The notes under the pieces were generated by a model. The model saw only the letters and a program-made list of their open reading frames with translations, was not told where the DNA came from and searched no databases. DNA of 64,000 nucleotides. Origin: SZUA-365 sp049663345. GTDB taxonomy: Bacteria; Bacteroidota; Ignavibacteria; SZUA-365. Below, one piece after another: positions 51,458 through 59,677 of the stretch. The stretch lies in assembly GCA_049663345.1 (NCBI GenBank), contig JBATDG010000074.1, positions 44,173 to 108,172 on the forward strand. Direction: 5' to 3'. Numbering within the stretch: position 1 is the stretch's first letter; each line of letters begins with the position of its first letter. A program made the translations under genes and the position numbers.

Positions 51458-53773
51458 CTATTGTTCTTTTTGTGCTGTCGGCAGAGTAAAGCTGAAGCTG
51501 CTTCCTATTCCCAATTCTGAGGTCACCGCCACCTGTCCCCCGATCTTCTCGATCATACGTTTGACGATGGAAAGACCGAGCCCGTGTCCCTCAATTTTGG
51601 CCTGTGATAGACGCGTGAAGGGGAGAAATATTTCGGGGAGTCTCTCAGAAGGTATTCCGGGACCGTTATCGCTCACGGAGTACTTCAGCATTCCTTCGGG
51701 CAAGCGCTCCGCTCCGATACGAATATGGCAATGCTTCCCTCCATATTTTATCGCATTCCCCACGTAATTGACCCAAACTTCCTCAATCCACGGAGCGTGC
51801 CCTCGTGGTGAAAACCATTCCTCAGGGAGCTCGAGAGATATCTGTTCATCCGTAATGCGCTTCTGAAGCCGCCGTATTGCATCGACAACAATCAGTCTCA
51901 TGTCGAAAGGCCCGAATACCACGTCTTCCTTCCGCACACTTGCCAGAAGGAGCAGCGAATTGATAATGGCGATCATCTTTCGCCCGTTGAAGAGCACGCT
52001 ACCCATATAGTCGTGCAATTCCTCAAGAGTGAACACTCGTCCCTCGTACTGCACCATGTCGGCGTATCCGAGAATCAGGCTAAGCGGATTTTTCAGATCG
52101 TGCGCGACGCTATGGGTGAATGTATCCAGGTCTTCATTTCGTTCCCGCAGCGCGATATTCTGTTCTTCACGCAGGAGTTCCTCTCTCTTCCGATCGGTTA
52201 TATCCCGGCTCACGCCGATGAGACCTACAATCTCCCCATTCTCCTCTCGCAGCGGAGTTTTCAGTGTTTCAAACCAGATGGGCAATCCGCTTTCAGGATC
52301 CAGCATGGACTCTTCCCTTCGCAGCGTGACACCGCCGCTAATCACTTCCCGATCACTTTCGAGACATTGTTCGGCAAGTTCAACAGGAAGAAATTCCAGT
52401 TCAGTTTTCCCCTTCAGTTCCTCGGCAGACATGCCGATAAAATCTACATAGGCCTGATTGGCGATAATATTGCGGAGCTTCGAATCCTTGAAATACACCA
52501 TGTCTGGAATCGCCTGAACCAACCCCTGCAGGAGCTGGTTTTTTTCATCCGCATGCTGTTCGGCCAGTTTGATTTCCGTGATGTCGCGCATCACGGCTGC
52601 GGTGAGCATTCCGAATGATGACGACACCGGAAACGTGACTGTTTCGATGCATCGGAGTCCGCCATCGGGCCGGTGAATCCAACGTTGGAACAGCTGATTC
52701 AACCAGGGTGCGTCCCCGCTGCGCAGATAATCGACTGCTCGCTGCTTCAGCTGCTCAAGCACTCCGGGTCTTTGTTTTTCTTCCTCAGATCCGAAGTTGT
52801 ACTGAACGTCCCAAATGGACATGGTCAACGCCGAAGACTTCGCTATGCCGGTGATCCGCTCCATTGAGGGATTCCATTCGATGAACCGGCCATGTTCATC
52901 CATCAGCACTATGCCGTCGGTGGAATTTTCGATGATGCCCCTGAATTTCTCCTCTTCCCTTGCCAGAATTTCCTGAGCCCTGGCTTCATCGAAACCCTCG
53001 CCATCAGGGTGTCGGCGGCTGGTGACGTCATTGCCGACCAGCATGCAGCCCACTATTTCATTTCCATTTCCGCGAATGAGATTCGAATTCCAGGATATGA
53101 TCCGGCGTTCCCCTGACGCGGTCCGGATTTCATTTTCAAAATCACGTGCTGCACGATCATTCTGCAGCAATTCAGCGAACTGGGCTTTCATTTCCTCCCG
53201 CCGATCCTGCTCCGGGTAGAGAAATTCCCACCGCATTTTATTTGAGAGCAGTGATTCCGAATTGAAGCCCGAAATCGTCTCAGCGCCCTGGTTCCACAGG
53301 AGCACATTTCCATCACGATCGAGTGCTTCCACCCAGACTCTCGCTTCCTTCAGAAGGTTCTCATAAAATTCCTTCTGACTGCGAAGCTCACGCTCGTGCT
53401 GTTTTCGTTCAATGGCGTATTGAAGGGTTTTCCCGAGAATTGACGAACTGACTTCCTCGATACGCAGATAATCCTGCGCCCCTTTTTTCATTGCTTCCAC
53501 AGCGTAATGGTGGCTGGCAGTATTCGTCAGCAGAATAATCGGTAGCGAAGGGGTGTGGTTGCGCATCGCCACGTAGGTGTCCAGCCCCTGGCTGTCAGGA
53601 AGCACCAGATTCAGCAAAATGGCATCAAGGTGGGTATTTACAGAATGCTCCAGTGCGTCGGAGAGACGCCTGACGTGTGTGATCTTGCAGGAGACAGAGC
53701 TTTGCCGCAATGCTTCCTGGATCAATTCTGCATCTGCAGTGCGCTCTTCGATGAGAAGAACCTGGTACGACAT
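51458..53773 (-). CDS. Multi-PAS histidine kinase with degenerate N-terminal receiver
   Basis: A 771-residue soluble kinase. The ATG at 53773 is preferred to the TTG three codons upstream. Residues 1-125 are a receiver-like domain, but the phospho-acceptor is Asn55 (AILLNLVLPDS), the acidic pair is Glu-Glu (LLIEERTAD) and the KP motif is lost. Three PAS/PAC domains follow: about 140-265 (ALDRDGNVLLWNQG), 275-405 (LMDEHGRFIEWNPSMERI) and 410-530 (FKDSKLRNIIANQAYVDFIG). The kinase core is intact: His558 (THSVAHDLKNPLSLILGY), Asn673 (YVGNAIKYG), DNGPGIP and GHGLGLSIVKRM. The pseudo-receiver may serve as a constitutive docking domain. It is a single gene. Confidence 0.9.
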   Translation of the reverse strand: MSYQVLLIEERTADAELIQEALRQSSVSCKITHVRRLSDALEHSVNTHLDAILLNLVLPDSQGLDTYVAMRNHTPSLPIILLTNTASHHYAVEAMKKGAQDYLRIEEVSSSILGKTLQYAIERKQHERELRSQKEFYENLLKEARVWVEALDRDGNVLLWNQGAETISGFNSESLLSNKMRWEFLYPEQDRREEMKAQFAELLQNDRAARDFENEIRTASGERRIISWNSNLIRGNGNEIVGCMLVGNDVTSRRHPDGEGFDEARAQEILAREEEKFRGIIENSTDGIVLMDEHGRFIEWNPSMERITGIAKSSALTMSIWDVQYNFGSEEEKQRPGVLEQLKQRAVDYLRSGDAPWLNQLFQRWIHRPDGGLRCIETVTFPVSSSFGMLTAAVMRDITEIKLAEQHADEKNQLLQGLVQAIPDMVYFKDSKLRNIIANQAYVDFIGMSAEELKGKTELEFLPVELAEQCLESDREVISGGVTLRREESMLDPESGLPIWFETLKTPLREENGEIVGLIGVSRDITDRKREELLREEQNIALRERNEDLDTFTHSVAHDLKNPLSLILGYADMVQYEGRVFTLEELHDYMGSVLFNGRKMIAIINSLLLLASVRKEDVVFGPFDMRLIVVDAIRRLQKRITDEQISLELPEEWFSPRGHAPWIEEVWVNYVGNAIKYGGKHCHIRIGAERLPEGMLKYSVSDNGPGIPSERLPEIFLPFTRLSQAKIEGHGLGLSIVKRMIEKIGGQVAVTSELGIGSSFSFTLPTAQKEQ

Positions 53774-53866
53774 GCCATCCAAGGTTAACGAGTGGGTGTG
53801 GTGGCCGTGCGAAGCCGTATAATACGCGAAAGCAACGAATAATAAAACGATGGCGCTGCCGCAAAC

Positions 53867-55417
53867 CTACGGAGCAGCAACACGAAAATCGCTGTCGACG
53901 GGCCGACGCGCGTCGTACATCCGCCTCAGCGAAAACCAGCCGGTTTGGCTGCCACGCACCGCACAATCTCGATATCGCCGGGCTGCTTCCCCGACATTAA
54001 CCGCCCTGCCCACTCCGCGTTCATAACTCGTTGCCAGGGCTACCTGAGCAATGAGGGATCCTTCCTTAGCTCCGGCTTCGAGTATGGAAAGAGCGAATTC
54101 CGGATCGAGTTTTTTTCCTTGTCCCAGAATCGCCGCCGCGGCAAGCCGCAGCCTGGCCTCCTGCTGACGAAGCGACGAGGCCTGCTGCCAGAGTTCTTCG
54201 GCCTTTTCCTGGTTCGCGGCAACCCAGCGGCCCGTCGCATAACAGATTCCGAGCTGCACGACAGCGGAGGCATTCCTCTGCAGCGCTGCGCGTTTCAGCA
54301 GTTCAAGCGCCTGCGAATCGGAGAGACGCGTGTCTATATCCATTGCCTTGAGACAGGCCCAAACGTACTGTGCCTGCGCATCGCCGCCCCAGGCACGATC
54401 GGGCAGTCGTGCGGGGATATCGGAGTTGCGAAGCAGATCAATCATCAGCGCCGGGGCACGAGCCGATTCGAGAAAAATCGCTGTGGCAAAAAGCGATGCG
54501 GCCTTCATATTGTCACGGTCGACATGCCGGCCCTCGGTGTACAGGCGTCCCAGCAGCGCAAGGGCTTCGGGATTCCCCCACGACGCCATGCGTGTGAGCT
54601 GCAGCCAAGCAGCGCTGTCTGCAACCACCTCGAGCAGTGTACCGAGCGAGAGAGAATCCGCCCTGGAAAACTCGCGCGAGGCCAGCAGTTCATCCAACAG
54701 CACCGAACTGGATAGTACTTCGGGCTGAGTTTCGCGGCTGAAATCAAGCAGGAGCGGCGTCCATTCCACGACCGATGGCTTTTCTTCGTTTTCGGCGGGA
54801 CTCTCTTCCTGACTTGCAACCAGAGTGGAATCGGCCGACAGGCGGACGTATCCCCTGAGCTGAATTTCTTTTTTCGCATGGAGAGCGGGTTCGTAGCCCG
54901 AAGCCGCTGCTTTCGCAATCCATACCCAGGCGCTGTCCCAATTCTGAGGCAGTACCAGATTATCGGTGAAGAAAATACCCGTCACATGTTGTGCTTCGGT
55001 CATGCCGCGTTCAGCCGCGGCACGAAACAGGCGATACGCCGCAAATGGATCCCACTCTACTCCCTGTCCATTGTTGAGCAGCAGGCCAAGATTATACATG
55101 GCCGGGGCGAGTCCCTGCGCCGCAGCTTTTCTTATCCAATGTGCGCTTTTGACCGTGTCGGCGTTTATTCCGTTTCCGGTGAGCAGGCGCACACCGAGTT
55201 CATGCTGCGCGAGTGGATCGCCGTTGGCCGCATCGCGCTCCAGCATGAACACATTGATCTGCTTTCGCAGGCCATCGTTGCGCGCATCCTTATTTTCGCT
55301 GTCCGGACGATATTCACGGAATACTGGTGAATTTGGATAGACCTGTGCGTGTATCACTGAAGTGAGAAAAAACGCACACGCGATGAAAACGTAATATCGG
55401 TTCAAAATCATAGCCAT
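53867..55417 (-). CDS. Sel1-like repeat secreted protein
   Basis: A 516-residue protein with a signal peptide (YVFIACAFFLTSVIHAQ); an in-frame ATG two codons in is also possible. It contains at least six Sel1/TPR-like alpha-alpha repeats, for example AQHELGVRLLTGNGINAD, AMYNLGLLLNNGQGVEWD, ALALLGRLYTEGRHVDRD and AVVQLGICYATGRW. The last blocks are around residues 445-490 (ATSYERGVGRAVN). A Ser/Glu-rich linker (about 205-225) divides the repeats into two sets. Such solenoids scaffold protein-protein contacts in the periplasm. No enzyme domain or T9SS tail is seen. Partners are unknown. Confidence 0.88.
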   Translation of the reverse strand: MAMILNRYYVFIACAFFLTSVIHAQVYPNSPVFREYRPDSENKDARNDGLRKQINVFMLERDAANGDPLAQHELGVRLLTGNGINADTVKSAHWIRKAAAQGLAPAMYNLGLLLNNGQGVEWDPFAAYRLFRAAAERGMTEAQHVTGIFFTDNLVLPQNWDSAWVWIAKAAASGYEPALHAKKEIQLRGYVRLSADSTLVASQEESPAENEEKPSVVEWTPLLLDFSRETQPEVLSSSVLLDELLASREFSRADSLSLGTLLEVVADSAAWLQLTRMASWGNPEALALLGRLYTEGRHVDRDNMKAASLFATAIFLESARAPALMIDLLRNSDIPARLPDRAWGGDAQAQYVWACLKAMDIDTRLSDSQALELLKRAALQRNASAVVQLGICYATGRWVAANQEKAEELWQQASSLRQQEARLRLAAAAILGQGKKLDPEFALSILEAGAKEGSLIAQVALATSYERGVGRAVNVGEAARRYRDCAVRGSQTGWFSLRRMYDARRPVDSDFRVAAP

Positions 55418-55570
55418 TAGTGCATTCTACCGCGGTAATGGTTTAAAAACAATGTCGTTTTACTGGCCCGCGTAGAATCCCGCTTTATGGGGTTTCGCAC
55501 AGACAGGTTTTGCCTTTCATACGCGAATTGCTAGATTTCAGGACATCTATTTCCAACACCGGACTCAGCC

Positions 55571-58288
55571 ATGAAAATCAGACGTACGCTCGGCATTGTC
55601 TTCGCCGTACTCTTTGCATTGATGATCATCCTCGGATTGGTTTCATCCTTCATCACCGACATGTGGTGGTACGAAAGTGTGGGCTTCCTCGAAGTCTTCT
55701 GGAAAACCTACAGCGCACAGTACACACTGTGGATCGGCGGATTCATCTTCTTCCTTCTAGCGATGAACATCAACCTGAGCATCGCACTCAGATCGGAGTC
55801 GAATCTGACCCTCGACCCACGTATTCAGAAATTCGTTGAGGGCTTTCAAAAAGCCATCCGCTGGCTCGCCTACGGTGGATCGATTTTCCTGGGCGTTATA
55901 ATGGCAGGAATGCTGAGCGGCAACTGGATGGAAATGCTGGTTTACGGCAGCAGTGAAAGCTTCAACCTCGCTGATCCGATCTTCGGAAACGACGTTGCTT
56001 TCTATCTCTTCCAACTGCCCTTCATCCTTACCATCAAATCGTGGCTCATCGGCTGCACGGTACTGACGCTGATCGCCACGCTGGTGGTGTATGTCGTGCG
56101 GCAGGGAGTGAGCTTCGCAGTGGGGCGCGTCTCCATTTCAGCGATGGCGCGCAAGCATCTGGCCATTCTGCTCGGCATCCTCTTCCTTCTCATCGCCGCC
56201 AGCTACTGGTTCGGGCGCTACGATATTCTTTCTTCAGCACGCTCTTCGAGCTTTTTCGGAGCGGGCTACAGCGACGTCAATGCCCAACTTCCCGCAGCCT
56301 GGATCATGACCATTGTCTCAGTGCTCGCAGGCGCGGCCGTCGTTTACGCATTGTTCTCCCGCAGCTTCAAACTGCTGGCGAAGGTCGGCATCGGCTACGT
56401 CGTTATCGCGATACTCGCCGGCTCTGTCTATCCCTCGCTCGTGCAGAAATTCATTGTGAACCCGAACGAGCAGAGCAAGGAACTTCCTTTCATCTCAAAC
56501 AACATCACCTTCACGCGTGAAGCCTACGATCTCAACCGCATCGTTGAAAAACCGATTGATCCGCAGTACACGCTGAACTCGGACGACATCGCTGCCGACA
56601 GTTCCACCATCCGCAACATCATGCTGTGGGATTATCGTCCGCTTGCCAGCACACTCGATCAACTTCAGGTCATCCGACTCTATTACACCTTCCCGGATGT
56701 GGACATTGACCGCTATCGTTTGCCTGATGGCGGCTTCCGGCAGATAATGCTCAGCGCCCGTGAGCTCGATCAGAACAAACTTCCCGTGAACGCGCAGACC
56801 TGGGTGAATACCAACCTTGTGTACACTCACGGCTACGGACTCGGCATGAGCCCGGTGAACGTAGTTACGGAAGAGGGTCTGCCCGAATTCTTCATCAAGG
56901 ATATTCCTCCCGTCTCCGAGCATGGGATGACCGTCACCCGGCCGGAGATTTACTACGGCGAGAAAACCGACAACCGCGTGATCGTCAACGGCAACATTGA
57001 GGAATTCGATTATCCGCTCGGGGATCTCAACCAGATGACCAAGTATCAGGAAAAATCCGGCGTGTCGACAGGTTCAATGCTGCGCCGTCTGATTTTCGCC
57101 ATGCATTTCAGCGATCTCAACATGCTGATCTCGGGCTACATCGGCGAAAAGAGCCGGGTGCTCTATTATCGCAACATCCACGAACGCGTGCGCAAAATCG
57201 CGCCGTTCCTCACTTTCGACGGCGATCCTTACCTCGTTCTGGCCGATGGACGCCTGTACTGGATTTACGACGCCTACACTACCAGCCGGAATTTTCCGTA
57301 CTCGAAACCGACAGCGGATTTCAACTACATCCGCAATTCGGTGAAAATCGTGATCGATGCCTACAACGGCGACACAAAATTCTATCTCTTCAATGCGAAG
57401 GATGACCCCTTCGTCCGCGTCTACAAAAACATTTTTCCCGAACTTTTCCTCGACCAGAGTGAGCTCCCGGAAAATCTCCGCGCGCATATTCGCTACCCGC
57501 AGGATCTGTTCGACGTGCAGTCGGAAGTCTACTCAACGTACCACATGGAAGACGCACAGGTCTTTTATAACAAGGAAGATCTCTGGAACATCGCCAACGA
57601 GAAGCTGCAGGATCAGGTGGTGCAGATGGAGAGCTATTACGCCATCATGCGCCTCCCGGGCGAACCGCATGAGGAATTCATTCAGATGATTCCCTACACG
57701 CCCAACAAGCGCGACAATATGATTGCGTGGCTGTGTGCGCGGAGCGACGGCGATAATTACGGCAAAATGCTGGTGTACAAGTTCCCGAAGAAAGAGCAGG
57801 TCTACGGACCGATGCAGGTCGCAGCACGCATGGATCAGGATCCCGTGATTTCGCAGCAGCTCACGCTGTGGAACCAGCAGGGCTCGAGCGTGTATCGCGG
57901 CAACCTGCTCGTCATTCCTATCCGCGAAGAAGTGATCTACGTGCAGCCGGTCTATCTGCAGGCGACTTCGGGTAAGCTGCCGGAGCTCAAACGCGTAATC
58001 GTGGCCTACCACAATCGGCTTGCGATGGAAACCACGCTGGAGCAAAGCCTTCGTCAGGTGTTCCGCGGCAGCGTTCCCGTCGAGGCCGACGGAGCGGTAC
58101 CGCAGGTAATCAAGCCGGGAGATATGCCGCCGGCGACGAAGGGCATCCGTGAACTCTCTCGCTCGGCAATGAACAGCTACAACAACGCGATCGCCGCACA
58201 ACGCAGTGGCGACTGGGCACGCTACGGCGAGGAAATCGAACTCCTGAAAAAGGAACTCGAAGCAATTGTGAAAGAAGCGCAGAAGTAG
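55571..58288 (+). CDS. UPF0182 (COG1615) family large membrane protein
   Basis: A 905-residue protein with about seven N-terminal helices in the first 310 residues. WWYESVGFLEVFWKTYSAQ and FGNDVAFYLFQLPFI are family landmarks. A long extracytoplasmic domain follows: NNITFTREAYDL, IRNIMLWDYRPL, YTHGYGLGMSPVNVV and RPEIYYGEKTDNRVIVN. The C-terminal ELSRSAMNSYNNAIAAQRSGDW coiled segment matches the family's usual end. Function is unknown; it is widespread in actinobacteria, cyanobacteria and some Chlorobi-like bacteria. It is monocistronic with a strong terminator. The 153-base upstream region shows no convincing SD. Confidence 0.92.
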   Translation: MKIRRTLGIVFAVLFALMIILGLVSSFITDMWWYESVGFLEVFWKTYSAQYTLWIGGFIFFLLAMNINLSIALRSESNLTLDPRIQKFVEGFQKAIRWLAYGGSIFLGVIMAGMLSGNWMEMLVYGSSESFNLADPIFGNDVAFYLFQLPFILTIKSWLIGCTVLTLIATLVVYVVRQGVSFAVGRVSISAMARKHLAILLGILFLLIAASYWFGRYDILSSARSSSFFGAGYSDVNAQLPAAWIMTIVSVLAGAAVVYALFSRSFKLLAKVGIGYVVIAILAGSVYPSLVQKFIVNPNEQSKELPFISNNITFTREAYDLNRIVEKPIDPQYTLNSDDIAADSSTIRNIMLWDYRPLASTLDQLQVIRLYYTFPDVDIDRYRLPDGGFRQIMLSARELDQNKLPVNAQTWVNTNLVYTHGYGLGMSPVNVVTEEGLPEFFIKDIPPVSEHGMTVTRPEIYYGEKTDNRVIVNGNIEEFDYPLGDLNQMTKYQEKSGVSTGSMLRRLIFAMHFSDLNMLISGYIGEKSRVLYYRNIHERVRKIAPFLTFDGDPYLVLADGRLYWIYDAYTTSRNFPYSKPTADFNYIRNSVKIVIDAYNGDTKFYLFNAKDDPFVRVYKNIFPELFLDQSELPENLRAHIRYPQDLFDVQSEVYSTYHMEDAQVFYNKEDLWNIANEKLQDQVVQMESYYAIMRLPGEPHEEFIQMIPYTPNKRDNMIAWLCARSDGDNYGKMLVYKFPKKEQVYGPMQVAARMDQDPVISQQLTLWNQQGSSVYRGNLLVIPIREEVIYVQPVYLQATSGKLPELKRVIVAYHNRLAMETTLEQSLRQVFRGSVPVEADGAVPQVIKPGDMPPATKGIRELSRSAMNSYNNAIAAQRSGDWARYGEEIELLKKELEAIVKEAQK

Positions 58289-58313
58289 CCTTAGATTATT
58301 TCACGACGAAAAG

Positions 58314-58358
58314 AACCCCGTCCTTTGCATGCAAGTGCAGGGACGGGGTTTTCTTTTT
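58314..58358 (+). terminator. Rho-independent terminator after UPF0182 gene
   Basis: A 10-bp perfect stem AACCCCGTCC (58314-58323) / GGACGGGGTT (58341-58350) with a 17-base loop, which itself contains a TTGCATGCAA palindrome, followed by TTCTTTTT. It lies 25 bases past the stop codon. Confidence 0.9.
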
Positions 58359-58437
58359 CTACAGGGCGAGAATTGGGATTCGATTGGGAATGCGATTTCT
58401 CTGCAGGTCGATATTTCAGCTTCCAGACGGTGTCGCT

Positions 58438-59256
58438 TCAACTTCCGGTCGCGACAGGATTCTCATCGTAGCTGATCCAATCGCTCCAGCTCCCTCCGTA
58501 GAGACGCGGGAGATCAAGTCCGGCGCGCACTGCGGCAAGAATGTTCACACATGCGGTCACTCCCGAACCGCAGTACATGATGCTGCGTCCGTCGGCCACA
58601 GCCAGAGCGTCCGCCATCCGGGCAACGCTCACGAAACGACCGTTCTCCTCAACCAGATCGCGCCAGGGCACGTTCAGCGCACCGGGAATGTGCCCCGCTT
58701 TGACGTCTATCGTTTCTTCTGCGCCGGAGTAGCGCTCCGGTGCCCGGCAATCGAAAAGGATATCCGAAGACCCGCGATCGCGCACGTCATCCATCGTCGC
58801 CAGCATTTCCGGCCGCGGCTTTGCGGCAAAGGGAACAGGAGTCGACAAAACGTCATCCGTATCGATGGCTCCGCCGTAGTCTTTCCAGGCGGTCCACCCG
58901 CCGTCGAGCACTCGTACGTTGTCATGTCCGCAATACATCAGCATCCACCAGAGCCGCGCAGCATAGCATCCGCCTTCATCGTCGTAGGCAACGACCGCGG
59001 TTTCCCCCAGCTTGATGCCGAGAAGGCCAAAGAGCGTTTCCATTTCTTTGACCGAGGGGAGCGGATGGCGCCCTCCGTGCGCTGCCAGCGGAGCCGTAAG
59101 ATCTCCGTCCAGGTTTAAATACACCGCACCGGGAATATGTCCCTCATCGAAGCGCTGCATGCCGTCCCCCGGCAGAACGAGGTCAAAACGGCAATCGAAT
59201 ACAAGAACAGAATCGATTTCGCGGGAAAGCTGGGCTGGAGTTATCAGAACCGACAT
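58438..59256 (-). CDS. Thiosulfate/3-mercaptopyruvate sulfurtransferase (two-domain rhodanese)
   Basis: A 272-residue protein using the ATG at 59256, preceded by a GGAAG SD; a GTG one codon upstream is less likely. The inactive N-terminal rhodanese domain (VFDCRFDLVLPGDGMQRF, then EGHIPGAVYLNLD) is followed by the catalytic one (DCRAPERYSG, AGHIPGALNVPW). Its active loop is CGSGVTAC with the sulfur-carrying Cys at 229. CGSG(V/I)TA favours 3-mercaptopyruvate over thiosulfate as donor. WWMLMYCGHDNVRVLDGGWTAW marks the interdomain region. It transfers sulfane sulfur to cyanide or thioredoxin-type acceptors. It is a single gene. Confidence 0.92.
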   Translation of the reverse strand: MSVLITPAQLSREIDSVLVFDCRFDLVLPGDGMQRFDEGHIPGAVYLNLDGDLTAPLAAHGGRHPLPSVKEMETLFGLLGIKLGETAVVAYDDEGGCYAARLWWMLMYCGHDNVRVLDGGWTAWKDYGGAIDTDDVLSTPVPFAAKPRPEMLATMDDVRDRGSSDILFDCRAPERYSGAEETIDVKAGHIPGALNVPWRDLVEENGRFVSVARMADALAVADGRSIMYCGSGVTACVNILAAVRAGLDLPRLYGGSWSDWISYDENPVATGS

Positions 59257-59677
59257 CACTCTTCCTTAATTGTTTTTCCTAACATACGGATTTCATCCTC
59301 ATCGACATGCATGGATGAATATTTGACCTGTTTTTTACTGCGGATGGTTTAACTATTTCGTAACATAAAGCGTTAAGAAACATGGAAGTAAGAGACGAAC
59401 GGACCCCTTCTTCACAATGATGGATAGACTCAATACCTTCCTCTAGATTAAGGCTCAAGTAACGGCACCTCTCGACTAGTCCTTCGTCTCCCTTCCTTAT
59501 CAAAGATCCCGGTTCCCCTCCTCTGACCGGGATCTTTTTTTATTCCCTTCGCCTCGCCTTTCCCACCGCTTGAAATAGTGCAGTAAATCAGATACATTTT
59601 GTCGTAGATAACACAATTGTTTTTTTCATGGTGCTTTTTGCGCCGCAAGAATCTGCTGCAGCCGACAGCACAACTTT
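59257..59677. other. 421-bp intergenic region with an orphan terminator
   Basis: No gene of usual size is present. On the plus strand only very short ORFs precede the terminator, for example ATG at 59370-59410 with 9-12 codons. The region ends in the leader of the T9SS protein gene at 59678. It may contain a small RNA or an attenuated leader; see the terminator entry. Confidence 0.5.
59502..59543 (+). terminator. Strong orphan rho-independent terminator
   Basis: A perfect 12-bp stem AAAGATCCCGGT (59502-59513) / ACCGGGATCTTT (59526-59537) with a 12-base loop, followed by TTTTATT. The U-tract is on the plus strand, yet no plus-strand gene lies in the preceding 1.2 kb (the previous one ends at 58288 with its own terminator). 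It must end an unannotated transcript or act as an attenuator 135 bases before the next start codon. Confidence 0.85.
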
